Source of the DNA: JAGGVT01 sp965369605
GTDB taxonomy: Bacteria; JAJVIF01; JAGGVT01
Length of the DNA: 64,000 nt
Direction: 5' to 3'
Assembly (NCBI GenBank): GCA_965369605.1
Contig: CBDURE010000002.1
Coordinates: forward strand, 1 to 64,000
Shown: piece after piece, positions 16,991 to 26,087 of the stretch
How positions within the stretch are numbered: position 1 is the stretch's first letter
Layout of the letters: the number at the start of each line of letters is the position of its first letter
Program-made: the position numbers and the translations under genes
The notes under the pieces: generated by a model
The model's input: the letters and a program-made list of their open reading frames with translations, nothing else
Databases searched by the model: none
What the model was told of the DNA's origin: nothing

Positions 16991-17923
16991 CAGTTAGGAT
17001 CGAAGTGGCTATACTATAAACACCCATGTACAAACAAATCTGTTTTATATTTAGGCTGTCTCGCTACAGTTTCTTACCACCTGTTCACAGATTTGTTTGC
17101 CAAGAATAAGATTATGAGACATTTCATCATTATAAACCAGAATAAATAAGGATACAAGATAGATTATATCAGGAAAAGCCCCTTAGTCAATGGGATTCAT
17201 TTCCGATGTCTTTGAATTTAGAAGCATCTATTAAACTATATTTGCATCCTTGTGTAAACATGAATAGTTGAATTTATTCAACTTGTATTGAGTTATTCTC
17301 CTCGGGAAGGAAATTGGTATGTGGTCTTAGTATTAAGCGTAAAAAATACACTGATTAAAACCATTGAACTCCACCATTTCAAAAATTCCCGTACTCATTC
17401 CTCAAGGGGTTTACTCAAATGGCTTCAAGTGAGTAAAAAAAGAAAAATTCACTGCTTTGTTAAAAAAATACAGTAAAGAATTGCAGGATTCAAGTTTAAA
17501 CAGGAGCAACCGTTTTAAAATAGAAAAAAACGCTGATTCGCTCAATGTTGAATGTTTACATGTTATTACATATTTCAGTTGGAGAAAGTACTTTTAATCA
17601 CAATTGCATACACTTCATCAAATTAAATTATTTGACGTCAGTCAAAATGAAATTCTACTTGAAAGAGTGTCACTTGCATTCAATAGTAGCATGAAACTTG
17701 GTGATTTATTTGATGTGTTCTATCTTAGTAAAGGAAACCTCTGAAAGAGGTTGCGAACTTCCTGTTCAACCTCACCACCTATCATGTATAAACCTGTGCA
17801 AACTCTGATAATTCATGGCTAAACTAAAGTTCAGGTTCGTGAACTTTACACTAAGCATCCTGTGGACATTCTCGATAGAAGATATAGACAGGTTTCGAAT
17901 TTTCATAAGGCATCGCATCTATA
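16991..17923. other. AT-rich gene-poor stretch between the cluster and the defence operon
   Basis: No convincing gene. Short open frames are interrupted in all phases. One plus-strand stretch between stops near 17600-17743 reads ILLERVSLAFNSSMKLGDL, which has the flavour of a sensor-domain fragment but has no start codon. A pair of overlapping hairpins lies at 17736-17773. The stretch separates two divergent accessory blocks and looks like decayed DNA. Confidence 0.6.
17736..17773. repeat. Two mutually exclusive hairpins after hsdR
   Basis: AACCTCT (17736-17742) pairs perfectly with AGAGGTT (17746-17752) across a GAA loop. The overlapping GAGGTTG (17747-17753) also pairs perfectly with CAACCTC (17767-17773). 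Only one stem can form at a time. The site lies 150 bp beyond the hsdR stop and could act as a terminator on the minus strand, though no T-run follows. Confidence 0.55.
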
Positions 17924-20900
17924 TTATTTCTGGTTATCATCTTCCCGAATCTCTTTATACACATCCTTTGTCATCAGTTTGGTCAGAACTTTTCTGAACT
18001 CCTTGTCATCATTATATCTAGCAAAGATGGAGGAATTTTGCTCCATTCGCTCAATGAAAAATCCCTCCAGAGCTTTCTTGAAAACCAGTCCGAAATTGTC
18101 CAGGCTATTTACTATTGCTTTCTCTCGTATGTTCTCATTGGATTTTGCATCTTCTTTGATCTGATCGAGGAATAGCTGGTCAGCAGGCCTGAAATCTGTC
18201 CCGAATCTTTCATTCAGCACTTCAATGATTTCAGAAAGAGAAATCATATCTCCCTTTGGCTTACCGGTACCCACTTCAATGGGGCCTGAAACTTCTCCGC
18301 GTCTGCTTTCCTCAAGTGCGATTTTACCCTCACTGACCTTTTCAAGCCTGTAATATTTCAATGTGATCTCATCATCGAAAAAGTATCTTTCCCCTGAACC
18401 CCTTCTGGGTATTTTGGAAAGGAACATGCGAATGTACGCATAAAGTTTCTCTAAATCAGAATCGTGATACGGGATCACCTGAGAGAGAAATGCATACAGA
18501 TTCTTATATGTCATCAGAAGTTTTTTGAAACTTTCCTGATCCTTTTCCGACAAATCGTTAAATCTGACAATCGCAGGATCTATAATCGAGTTCATTCGGG
18601 CATGATCTGTAGCGGTTTGCGAGGTTTTTGGCTTGAAGAAAATTTCACAAAATGCGTGAACCTCCTCTTTATGATAAACCTGATATTCATCGAGTTTCTT
18701 GGAAATATCATACAGCTGTTGTGGATCAGCATCTTCACCAACAGTGGTTTCTTCATAATAAGGTTGGAAAGCTTCTTTTATTTCTTCAGCATCGTTTACG
18801 AAATCCAGAATGAAAGTATCATCTTTTCCGGGATGTTTGCGGTTCAAGCGAGATAGCGTCTGCACTGCTCGAATCCCTGACAGCCTTTTATCCACATACA
18901 TTGTGTGAAGCAATGGTTGGTCATAACCTGTCTGATACTTGTCCGCTACTATCAAGACCTGATATTCGTCAGTGGCAAACTGCTTAGGGAGTTCGCTTTC
19001 ACGGATACCTTTGTTCATTCCCTCCTCTGTATATGACATTTCAGCACCTTTTTCACCAATGCTTAGTTTTCCCGAAAACGCTACAAGTGTTCTTATGTAA
19101 TTGTAACCTTGCTCTTTTATGTATTTATCAAAAGCTTGCTTGTAAAGTACTGCCTGAGATCGAGAACTGGTTACCAGCATTGCCTTGGATGTTCCGCCTA
19201 TTTTATGTCGTGTAAACTGGTTGAAATGTTCTATCATCACCTCTGTTTTTTGAGCGATGTTGTGAGGATGAAGAGTCATAAAACGTGCAAGAGCGCGTTG
19301 AGCCTTTTTCTTATCGACTTGAGGATCATCCGGGATTGCTTTTATCAGTTTGTAGTATGTTTTGTAAGTGGTGTAATTCTTAAGTACATCGAGAATAAAA
19401 TTCTCCTCAATGGCTTGTCTCATGCTGTAAAGATGGAACGGAACAGGCTTGCCATCCTCACCTTTTCTACCGAATACCTGTAATGTTTTATATTTTGGTG
19501 TTGCCGTAAAAGCAAAGAAACTGATATTGGGTTGCTTTTGCCGTGCAAGCATCGTGCGAAGAATTTCCTCTTCATAATCAGGCGTTTCTTCAGTTATTTC
19601 CATTTCGACAGCTTCTTCGAGTGAACTTGCGGATAGCACTTTTTTCATTTTGATTGCACTTTCACCGGATTGCGAACTGTGCGCTTCATCGATTATTACA
19701 GCATATTTCCTCTTTGGAAGTTCGCTTGCCAGTTCTGTAATGAACGGAAATTTTTGAAGTGTGGTGATTATTATCGAGCCACCTGATTTTAACGCTTCCC
19801 CAAGTTGCTTGGAGCGTTTGTCTATCCGTTGGACAACCCCCTGTTTGTGCTCAAACTGATAGATGTTATCCTGTAACTGTTTATCGAGGACACGTCGATC
19901 CGTAACAACAATCACGGCATCAAAGACCTTCTCATCCGATTCAGTATGAAGATTAAACAACCTGTGAGCAAGCCAGCCGATTGAATTGCTCTTACCGCTT
20001 CCCGCACTGTGCTGGACAAGGTAATTATGGCCTGCCATTTCCTCTCGTGATGCGGATTCAAGTTTCCTGACTGAATCCAGCTGGTGATATCGCGGGAAGA
20101 TCATCTTCTCTTTAATAACTACCTTTCGACCAATCTTCCTTTCCTCTTTTTGCATGTGGATAAATCTTGAGATAATATCCAGCCAACTATCCCGGTGCCA
20201 TACCTGTTCCCATAGGTAGTGGGTTTTGTGCTTCCCATCAACAGGAGGATTTCCAGAGCCATGCTCGTATCCAAGATTGAAGGGAAGGAAAAACGTATCC
20301 TTTCCTTCAAGTTTCGTGGTCATGTAAACCTGGTCGGTGTCAACTACGAAATGAACCAGTGAACGTTTCTTGAACTGGAAAAGTTTTTCCCGCGGATCGC
20401 GTGTTGTCTTGTACTGCTTCATCCCATCCTCAACTGACTGTCCGGTCATCTGGTTTTTAAGCTCAGCCGTAGCGACCGGAATACCGTTAAGGCTAAGCAC
20501 AAGATCAACCGACTTGTCATTATCCCTGCTGAAATGAATCTGACGTGCTACTCCCAGACGGTTCTTCGAGTAAAGCTCAATCGTTTCGGGATTCAGGTTA
20601 AATGCGGGTTTGAAGAATGCCATCTTGATTTTATTGCCATAAACCTTGAATCCATGGCGGATAACATCGAGGCTGTGATGCTCATCCGAATCAAGGAACT
20701 TAATCAACGAATCGATTATTGCCTTTTCTGTATCCTCTCCAAGTTGAGCCTCAAGCTTATCCCAGGTATCGGGTTGAGTGTCGCGGATAAAGCGGATAAC
20801 CTCATCCGGGAATAATGCAAGTCCGCGGTCATATTCTGATTCAGGCAACTGAATGTACTTCTCGACTACGAGAAGATATGTCTCGATAAAATCCTCAAAT

Positions 20901-20926
20901 GCTTCTTCTTTGTATGACTCAACCAT
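17924..20926 (-). CDS. hsdR: Type I restriction endonuclease, motor and nuclease subunit HsdR
   Basis: A 1000-residue HsdR of the EcoR124-like group. The N-terminal PD-(D/E)xK nuclease shows VDLVLSLNG and ATAELKNQ. Helicase motifs follow: HSAGSGKSNS (Walker A), IIDEAHSSQSG (DEAH), AFTATPK (motif III), and RLSGIRAVQTLSRLNR (motif VI). It would translocate and cleave unmodified DNA as part of an R2M2S complex with the HsdM and HsdS encoded upstream. It is the last gene of the operon, 55 bp after the DUF4411 gene, whereas hsdR more often neighbours hsdM or hsdS directly. Confidence 0.95.
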   Translation of the reverse strand: MVESYKEEAFEDFIETYLLVVEKYIQLPESEYDRGLALFPDEVIRFIRDTQPDTWDKLEAQLGEDTEKAIIDSLIKFLDSDEHHSLDVIRHGFKVYGNKIKMAFFKPAFNLNPETIELYSKNRLGVARQIHFSRDNDKSVDLVLSLNGIPVATAELKNQMTGQSVEDGMKQYKTTRDPREKLFQFKKRSLVHFVVDTDQVYMTTKLEGKDTFFLPFNLGYEHGSGNPPVDGKHKTHYLWEQVWHRDSWLDIISRFIHMQKEERKIGRKVVIKEKMIFPRYHQLDSVRKLESASREEMAGHNYLVQHSAGSGKSNSIGWLAHRLFNLHTESDEKVFDAVIVVTDRRVLDKQLQDNIYQFEHKQGVVQRIDKRSKQLGEALKSGGSIIITTLQKFPFITELASELPKRKYAVIIDEAHSSQSGESAIKMKKVLSASSLEEAVEMEITEETPDYEEEILRTMLARQKQPNISFFAFTATPKYKTLQVFGRKGEDGKPVPFHLYSMRQAIEENFILDVLKNYTTYKTYYKLIKAIPDDPQVDKKKAQRALARFMTLHPHNIAQKTEVMIEHFNQFTRHKIGGTSKAMLVTSSRSQAVLYKQAFDKYIKEQGYNYIRTLVAFSGKLSIGEKGAEMSYTEEGMNKGIRESELPKQFATDEYQVLIVADKYQTGYDQPLLHTMYVDKRLSGIRAVQTLSRLNRKHPGKDDTFILDFVNDAEEIKEAFQPYYEETTVGEDADPQQLYDISKKLDEYQVYHKEEVHAFCEIFFKPKTSQTATDHARMNSIIDPAIVRFNDLSEKDQESFKKLLMTYKNLYAFLSQVIPYHDSDLEKLYAYIRMFLSKIPRRGSGERYFFDDEITLKYYRLEKVSEGKIALEESRRGEVSGPIEVGTGKPKGDMISLSEIIEVLNERFGTDFRPADQLFLDQIKEDAKSNENIREKAIVNSLDNFGLVFKKALEGFFIERMEQNSSIFARYNDDKEFRKVLTKLMTKDVYKEIREDDNQK

Positions 20927-20981
20927 GTTTTATCATTCCAATATGTATATTATAGATTAATTCATCTCTAAGTAGTAATCT

Positions 20982-21467
20982 CTATTCTATTCGTGCGGTA
21001 AATTTAATTCCTAATTCATTTACAAAAGTTATATCGCTTATACATCTAATTTCAAAATGTTTACATACATCGGGAATCTTAATTCTTTTACTTTTCGGAT
21101 CTACTATTGGATATTCCTTGCTAACTACAACAGCATCGTCCACTGCAGCTTGTGCAATCACCCAAGGATCAGCCATTGACCTGTTTGCCCCAACACTTAT
21201 TAAGCGAGGGAAAATTTTTAATATCTCTCGTACCTTTAACTGGATGGGTTGTAAAGCTGGTTTAAAGAAATAAGGTCTTTGAATTAACCACTCATTTAAA
21301 AGATCGTCAACTTTCAAAATTTCTTGTTTGACCTCATCTGGGCTGAATATTACATTGTTTTGTGCAAGTTCATCAAGAATAATCCAGTAATCAGGAATTA
21401 ACTGAGGAGAATAATAAAAGTTCCATGGTTGAATATAGGCGTTTGAATCTAAACAATATTTGGTCAT
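20982..21467 (-). CDS. DUF4411 PIN-like protein, probable toxin of a toxin-antitoxin pair
   Basis: A 161-residue protein beginning MTKYCLDSNAYIQPW, with Asp7 in the first-strand position of PIN-like nucleases and a second acidic motif in RSMADPWVIAQAA followed by VVVSKE. This is the pattern of DUF4411 proteins, usually found beside an XRE/ImmA gene. A PIN-type RNase toxin is the likely role but is not established for the family as I know it. Its ATG overlaps the TAA of the ImmA gene by one base (TAATG), so the two are coupled. The pair is inserted between hsdS and hsdR. Confidence 0.75.
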   Translation of the reverse strand: MTKYCLDSNAYIQPWNFYYSPQLIPDYWIILDELAQNNVIFSPDEVKQEILKVDDLLNEWLIQRPYFFKPALQPIQLKVREILKIFPRLISVGANRSMADPWVIAQAAVDDAVVVSKEYPIVDPKSKRIKIPDVCKHFEIRCISDITFVNELGIKFTARIE

Positions 21468-22690
21468 TATATCTCTCCTCCTTCAATTTCTTGATTGGTC
21501 AGATGAAGACCTGCATGTTTAGCTAGTTTAGGAAAATTATTTATTTTCCAATCAAGAAGGCGCGATGCTTCCAATCCTGATACCCTACCCTCAAAATAGG
21601 CGATCAAAACTGTTCGAGAGAAAGTTCGTCCATTTTTAATAACTCTCAACAGATGTGGAGGAGGGCCATATTCGCTTTCCTGCATTTTTTTTCTTTCATC
21701 ATCCCGCAGGTTTTTCCACCTTTCAATATAATGTTTGCGTAGTAAATTATACTGAGCATTATCAATAATTCGATGATTCAGTAATCGACGTGCAACTACT
21801 TCTTCACTAACTTGAATGTTATTAGATACTGAAGTGATGCGTTTTTCGATTGTTCCTCGATCATCTGTTTCTTTCCAAAGATTTATGAAATCACACTCTT
21901 CTAAAAGTGTTAAGCTTGCCACAGAATTACAGAAGATTTCAATCCTATCCTTTTCGGAATCGACGTTCGAACCAATATTTTCGAGATTTGAAATCCCGGT
22001 AGTATTTATCCAGATATGAGCCAACTCATGAGTTAATGTAAATAATCGTCCAGCTCTTGCATCAGAGCTATTAATCCAGATAAAAGGCGCATATTTGTCG
22101 TTAAGTGAGAATCCTCTTGCTTCTTCGCATTCTATTTCCCCCGTAAAACAAACATTTATACCAATTTCTTCTACTCTCTCTGCCCAGAAATTTAATGCAT
22201 TTCGTCGTGTTCTTAGTGTTTTTTGATCTTGGAATGTAATATTTAATTTTTCACGAATTGCATGCGCAACTGATGATGGTTCGGAATTTATATTTGCGGA
22301 ACCAATATAATCAAGGGGATCTTCTCCTGTTGAAGAGCGCCATTCACTCAGCCAACTTCGACGGTTATCAACCATACGTATTAAAAAAGCAAGTTCCGGA
22401 GTATATCCTGAACTTCTTTCTGATGGAAGGCAACGAAAGTCGCGCAAAACCTCCATTCCTTCGGGTGGTTCGGGTAGAAAGAAGACAGCTAGAGCACTTT
22501 TATAAACTTCAGCTGCTTTACGTAATTGGGCAAGTGTTGGTTTTATTTCACCATCCTCACTTTCCCATTGTTGAATCACGTCTTCCGTTCTTCCTATGCG
22601 CTTTGCAGCAGCACTTATGTCTAATCGACTTCTCTCACGAGCCCATTTCATAACGGATGGTGTAACAAGCGCTTCTATGCTTTGAGACAT
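21467..22690 (-). CDS. XRE-type regulator fused to an ImmA/IrrE metalloprotease
   Basis: A 407-residue fusion. Residues 10-65 form an XRE helix-turn-helix (AAAKRIGRTEDVIQQWESE). The middle holds an ImmA/IrrE-type zinc protease with HELAH in LFTLTHELAHIW, near residue 230. A helical tail follows (FEGRVSGLEASRLLDW). Such proteins act as antitoxin or as a repressor cleaved under stress. It is coupled to the DUF4411 gene, so an antitoxin role is inferred. It starts 2 bp after the hsdS stop, so it shares the restriction operon and may also regulate it. Confidence 0.85.
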   Translation of the reverse strand: MSQSIEALVTPSVMKWARERSRLDISAAAKRIGRTEDVIQQWESEDGEIKPTLAQLRKAAEVYKSALAVFFLPEPPEGMEVLRDFRCLPSERSSGYTPELAFLIRMVDNRRSWLSEWRSSTGEDPLDYIGSANINSEPSSVAHAIREKLNITFQDQKTLRTRRNALNFWAERVEEIGINVCFTGEIECEEARGFSLNDKYAPFIWINSSDARAGRLFTLTHELAHIWINTTGISNLENIGSNVDSEKDRIEIFCNSVASLTLLEECDFINLWKETDDRGTIEKRITSVSNNIQVSEEVVARRLLNHRIIDNAQYNLLRKHYIERWKNLRDDERKKMQESEYGPPPHLLRVIKNGRTFSRTVLIAYFEGRVSGLEASRLLDWKINNFPKLAKHAGLHLTNQEIEGGEI

Positions 22691-22692
22691 TA

Positions 22693-24051
22693 TTAACCAT
22701 CTCCCTTACATGGGTTAGCGAAAACAGCAATTTTACCTGTCACCACAGCTGAAATCAATGCTGATCTATATTCCTTAAATTTCTCGATTGATTCTGTCGT
22801 TTTCTTTATGATTGAATCAAGTTTAGTGGTTTCCCGGTCAAGGAAAACAGCGATAGCTTTCTGTTCCTCAAAAGGAGGAATTCCGATTTTGAAATTTTCA
22901 ATGAATTCAGCAGGGACACGTTTTTGACCTGCTGCCCCTTTCATTTCCATTTCACCATACTTCATAAATTGATTAGATTTCGTGATGCAGTACAAATAAT
23001 GAGGGTCAATATTCTGATTGGCCCTCAAAACATGGAGTTCCGTTGTTCCAAAACCAACACCATTTAACAATCCTTTAGCTAATGAACCTTTTCCATTTTC
23101 AAAACATGGAGTGATTTTAGCGATGATAATATCACCATCTTCAAAATATGTAAAACTTGAATAAACATCATCTATTGGGCGTTCTTCTTCAAGTAATAAC
23201 TGACCTTCTGTTGAAATATTTTCCATCGGTAAAAAGGAAACATCATAGCCATACTTTAATTTCAATTGTGATTTCACAGGATTTATCAGAGCAGCATACC
23301 TTAACCTCTTCACTTCCCAATGACTCGGAATCTCCCCCAGCCACTCGACACCAGAATCCTTCATCGGCACGGATAGATCAAGCCCTTTCGTAACCGCCTG
23401 ACTTATCAAAGCAGTGCGTTTCTCGCTGAGCAGTTGGATAAGTTTTTGCTTTTTCTCGATAAGAGCGTCGAGTTTAGAAAGTTTCAATCTGAGAAAATCA
23501 ACTATTAGAATTTGTTCTTCGAATGGAGGTCTTGTAATCAAAACTTCATTAATTAAACCACTGCTTAGATTTGTTAAACCAGTTGTGGAATTACCCAATA
23601 GATTGAATTGTTCTCTACCGATACATGAATTTAAGATATATCTTAGAAATATTGGGTTGTAGTTTTTATTAGTTCTTAGTCTTTGCATGAAATTAGAAAA
23701 GCAACATTTTAAATCTTCGATTTCTTTCGAAACTAGAGCAGTTTTCCCCAAATGTAATGCACTCCCACTTGATTTGGTTATCAATAAATCTCCTTCCTTT
23801 AGTAATCCAGAGGCGATTTCATGTGAGCTAAGTTTACGTTTGGCAGGCTCTTTTATCTTCCATTCACCAGCAACATTCATTTCTGTTGACCTTAACACAA
23901 TTGTTCCGTCATCATCAAAATCCTCACCCCATACACCCCCGTCATTTCTTTGTAAAATGCGTTTAGTCGGTGCGACTTCCCAATGACTTGGGATCTTTCC
24001 TAACCATTCAACGCCGGAATCCTTATACTTAGGATAAGGTTTATATTTCAC
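22693..24051 (-). CDS. hsdS: Type I restriction specificity subunit HsdS
   Basis: A 452-residue subunit made of two target-recognition domains in tandem. Each begins with a near-identical repeat (DSGVEWLGKIPSHWEV near residue 11 and DSGVEWLGEIPSHWEV near 234) and ends in a coiled region: FLRLKLSKLDALIEKKQ and FLDRETTKLDSIIKK. Each domain would read half of a bipartite DNA site for HsdM and HsdR. The conserved boundaries favour domain shuffling by recombination. It overlaps hsdM by 4 bp (ATGA). The recognition sequence cannot be deduced. Confidence 0.94.
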   Translation of the reverse strand: MKYKPYPKYKDSGVEWLGKIPSHWEVAPTKRILQRNDGGVWGEDFDDDGTIVLRSTEMNVAGEWKIKEPAKRKLSSHEIASGLLKEGDLLITKSSGSALHLGKTALVSKEIEDLKCCFSNFMQRLRTNKNYNPIFLRYILNSCIGREQFNLLGNSTTGLTNLSSGLINEVLITRPPFEEQILIVDFLRLKLSKLDALIEKKQKLIQLLSEKRTALISQAVTKGLDLSVPMKDSGVEWLGEIPSHWEVKRLRYAALINPVKSQLKLKYGYDVSFLPMENISTEGQLLLEEERPIDDVYSSFTYFEDGDIIIAKITPCFENGKGSLAKGLLNGVGFGTTELHVLRANQNIDPHYLYCITKSNQFMKYGEMEMKGAAGQKRVPAEFIENFKIGIPPFEEQKAIAVFLDRETTKLDSIIKKTTESIEKFKEYRSALISAVVTGKIAVFANPCKGDG

Positions 24052-26084
24052 TTCAAGACCTCCTTCAAAAGCCTGTCAGTATCCGCTTCAAGTGCCTTTA
24101 TCTCCCCTTCAATCTCCTCCAATGGTCTCAATGGCTTGTACTCATAGAAATGCCGCGTTAGAGGTATCTCATAGCCTTTCTTTGTCTTGTCGTGGTCAAT
24201 CCATGCGTCCGGGACATGCGGAATGACCTCCCGTTGGAAATAATCCTCGATATCCTCTTTTACGGGAATATTCTCATTATCCCGCAGTTCCTTGTCAGGT
24301 TCAGGATTGCGCTTTTTATCGAGGCAAATATCAGCGGTCTCATCCCGTTCGGAAAGCCCCGCAAGAATCGCCTTTTTAATGGGAGCTTTCAGGATGATTC
24401 CCTTTTCCTTGACCGCAATATCAATTGCTTTTTCAAACTCATCCCGATTTTTGTAAACCTTGCCACTCTTGATGGTTTCCAGAGCGCCGATAATCCGCTC
24501 TTGAAGTTTCTGCCCCTCCTCGATTTCCTTTTGTGCAATCTCATTTTTCTTTTTACGCGCCTTTGCCAGGTTCTTAAACGCATTCTCCTCTTTCAGTATT
24601 TCAATCCGCTCAGGTGTTATCTGGAAGTTAAGGCGCAGCGGACGTTCAACAGTAATTCGCCAGTATGCAAAATCATCATTATCGAAAATCTTGCAATTCC
24701 CGGTCTCCTTGAATGCGCCTAGAATCCGGGTTATCTCCTCAATTTGCTTATCTGAGATATAGTTACGCTTGTTTCCAAGTGATTTACGCATCTTCTTGAA
24801 ATAATCAACCGCATTGATTAATTGAATTTTGCCCTTTCGCTTTTTAGTCTTACGATTTGTGAGAATCCAAATATAGGTGAAAATGCCTGTGTTATAGAAC
24901 AGTTGATCGGGCAACGCGATGATTGCCTCAAGCAAGTCATTCTCAATAATCCATTGACGGATATTGCTCTCCCCTGAACCTGCTGACCCGGTGAACAGAG
25001 GTGATCCATTAAAAACAATAGCTAGCCGAGAACCGTTGTTGGTCTCCTTCATTTTGGATATCATGTGCTGAAGGAACATAAACGAGCCATCATTGATTCG
25101 AGGAAGCCCGGCGCCGAATCGCCCATTGTAACCAAGTTTATCAAATTCATCGCGGATGAAATTCTCAATTTTTTTCCACTCGACACCAAATGGCGGATTG
25201 GAGAGCATGTAATCAAACTTGCTACCAGCGAAGCCATCCCTGGTAAAACTATTTCCAAATTTTATGTTGTCGGGGTCTTCCCCTTTGATCATGATGTCGG
25301 AGTTGCAAATTGCGAATGACTCATCATTAAGTTCCTGACCGAACAAATTTAATTCAGCATTCGGGTTCAGTTCCTTCAAGTACTCATCGGCGATAGACAG
25401 CATTCCACCTGTACCGCATGCCGGATCATACAGAGTTTTGATTATTCCCTTTCGAGTCAGGATGTCATGATCTTCAATAAACAGCAGGTTCACCATTAAT
25501 CGGATAACTTCGCGAGGAGTGAAGTGCTCACCAGCAGTTTCATTTGATTGCTCTGAGAAACGTCGGATTAACTCCTCGAAGATATATCCCATCTCCTCAT
25601 TGGAGACTTTATCAGGATGCATATCGATTTCATTGAAGCGTTTGACAATCATGAAAAGCGAATCCACTTCATCCAATTTATCAATCTGCGTGTCAAAATC
25701 AAACCTTTCGATAATCTCTCTTGCCCTGGTTGAAAAACCATTGATATACGCCTTCAGATTCTCAGCAATCTTGTTTGGGTCAGCGGTGAGTTTGTCAAAA
25801 TCGAGTTTACTCCGATTGTGGAAAGATTTCCGCCCTGATTCCTTGTTAAGAATAGGATCAAGGTTCTTCAACTTCCCCTTTTTCAACTGCTCATATTTTT
25901 TAAGAACTTTGTCCTTGGTTGGAGCCAGAACGCAATCAAGGCGACGTAGCACGGTCATAGGCAGGATAACCTTACCGTAGTCCGCACGTTTGTAATCGCC
26001 ACGCAATATCTCAGCGAGACTCCAGATAAATTGCACTTTGTCATTAAAGTTATTTTTCATAGGTTTCATCTCTTTCTTTTTCAC
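24048..26084 (-). CDS. hsdM: Type I DNA adenine methyltransferase subunit HsdM
   Basis: A 678-residue N6-adenine methylase. The N-terminal HsdM domain is followed by the SAM motif DPACGTGGML and the catalytic LSNPPFGVEW. An extended, lysine-rich C-terminal tail (after residue 500) is longer than in many HsdM proteins and ends in a region predicted to be charged and helical. It methylates host DNA at the HsdS site and forms the core of the restriction complex. It starts 3 bp after the stop of the TrlF-type gene and overlaps hsdS, so all three are probably co-translated. Confidence 0.94.
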   Translation of the reverse strand: MKKKEMKPMKNNFNDKVQFIWSLAEILRGDYKRADYGKVILPMTVLRRLDCVLAPTKDKVLKKYEQLKKGKLKNLDPILNKESGRKSFHNRSKLDFDKLTADPNKIAENLKAYINGFSTRAREIIERFDFDTQIDKLDEVDSLFMIVKRFNEIDMHPDKVSNEEMGYIFEELIRRFSEQSNETAGEHFTPREVIRLMVNLLFIEDHDILTRKGIIKTLYDPACGTGGMLSIADEYLKELNPNAELNLFGQELNDESFAICNSDIMIKGEDPDNIKFGNSFTRDGFAGSKFDYMLSNPPFGVEWKKIENFIRDEFDKLGYNGRFGAGLPRINDGSFMFLQHMISKMKETNNGSRLAIVFNGSPLFTGSAGSGESNIRQWIIENDLLEAIIALPDQLFYNTGIFTYIWILTNRKTKKRKGKIQLINAVDYFKKMRKSLGNKRNYISDKQIEEITRILGAFKETGNCKIFDNDDFAYWRITVERPLRLNFQITPERIEILKEENAFKNLAKARKKKNEIAQKEIEEGQKLQERIIGALETIKSGKVYKNRDEFEKAIDIAVKEKGIILKAPIKKAILAGLSERDETADICLDKKRNPEPDKELRDNENIPVKEDIEDYFQREVIPHVPDAWIDHDKTKKGYEIPLTRHFYEYKPLRPLEEIEGEIKALEADTDRLLKEVLK

Positions 26085-26087
26085 TTT

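Noticed and set aside
17597..17743. Plus-strand open stretch resembling the start of a GAF-type sensor domain
   Set aside because: Similarity is impressionistic, there is no start codon, and the stretch is only 47 codons between stops.
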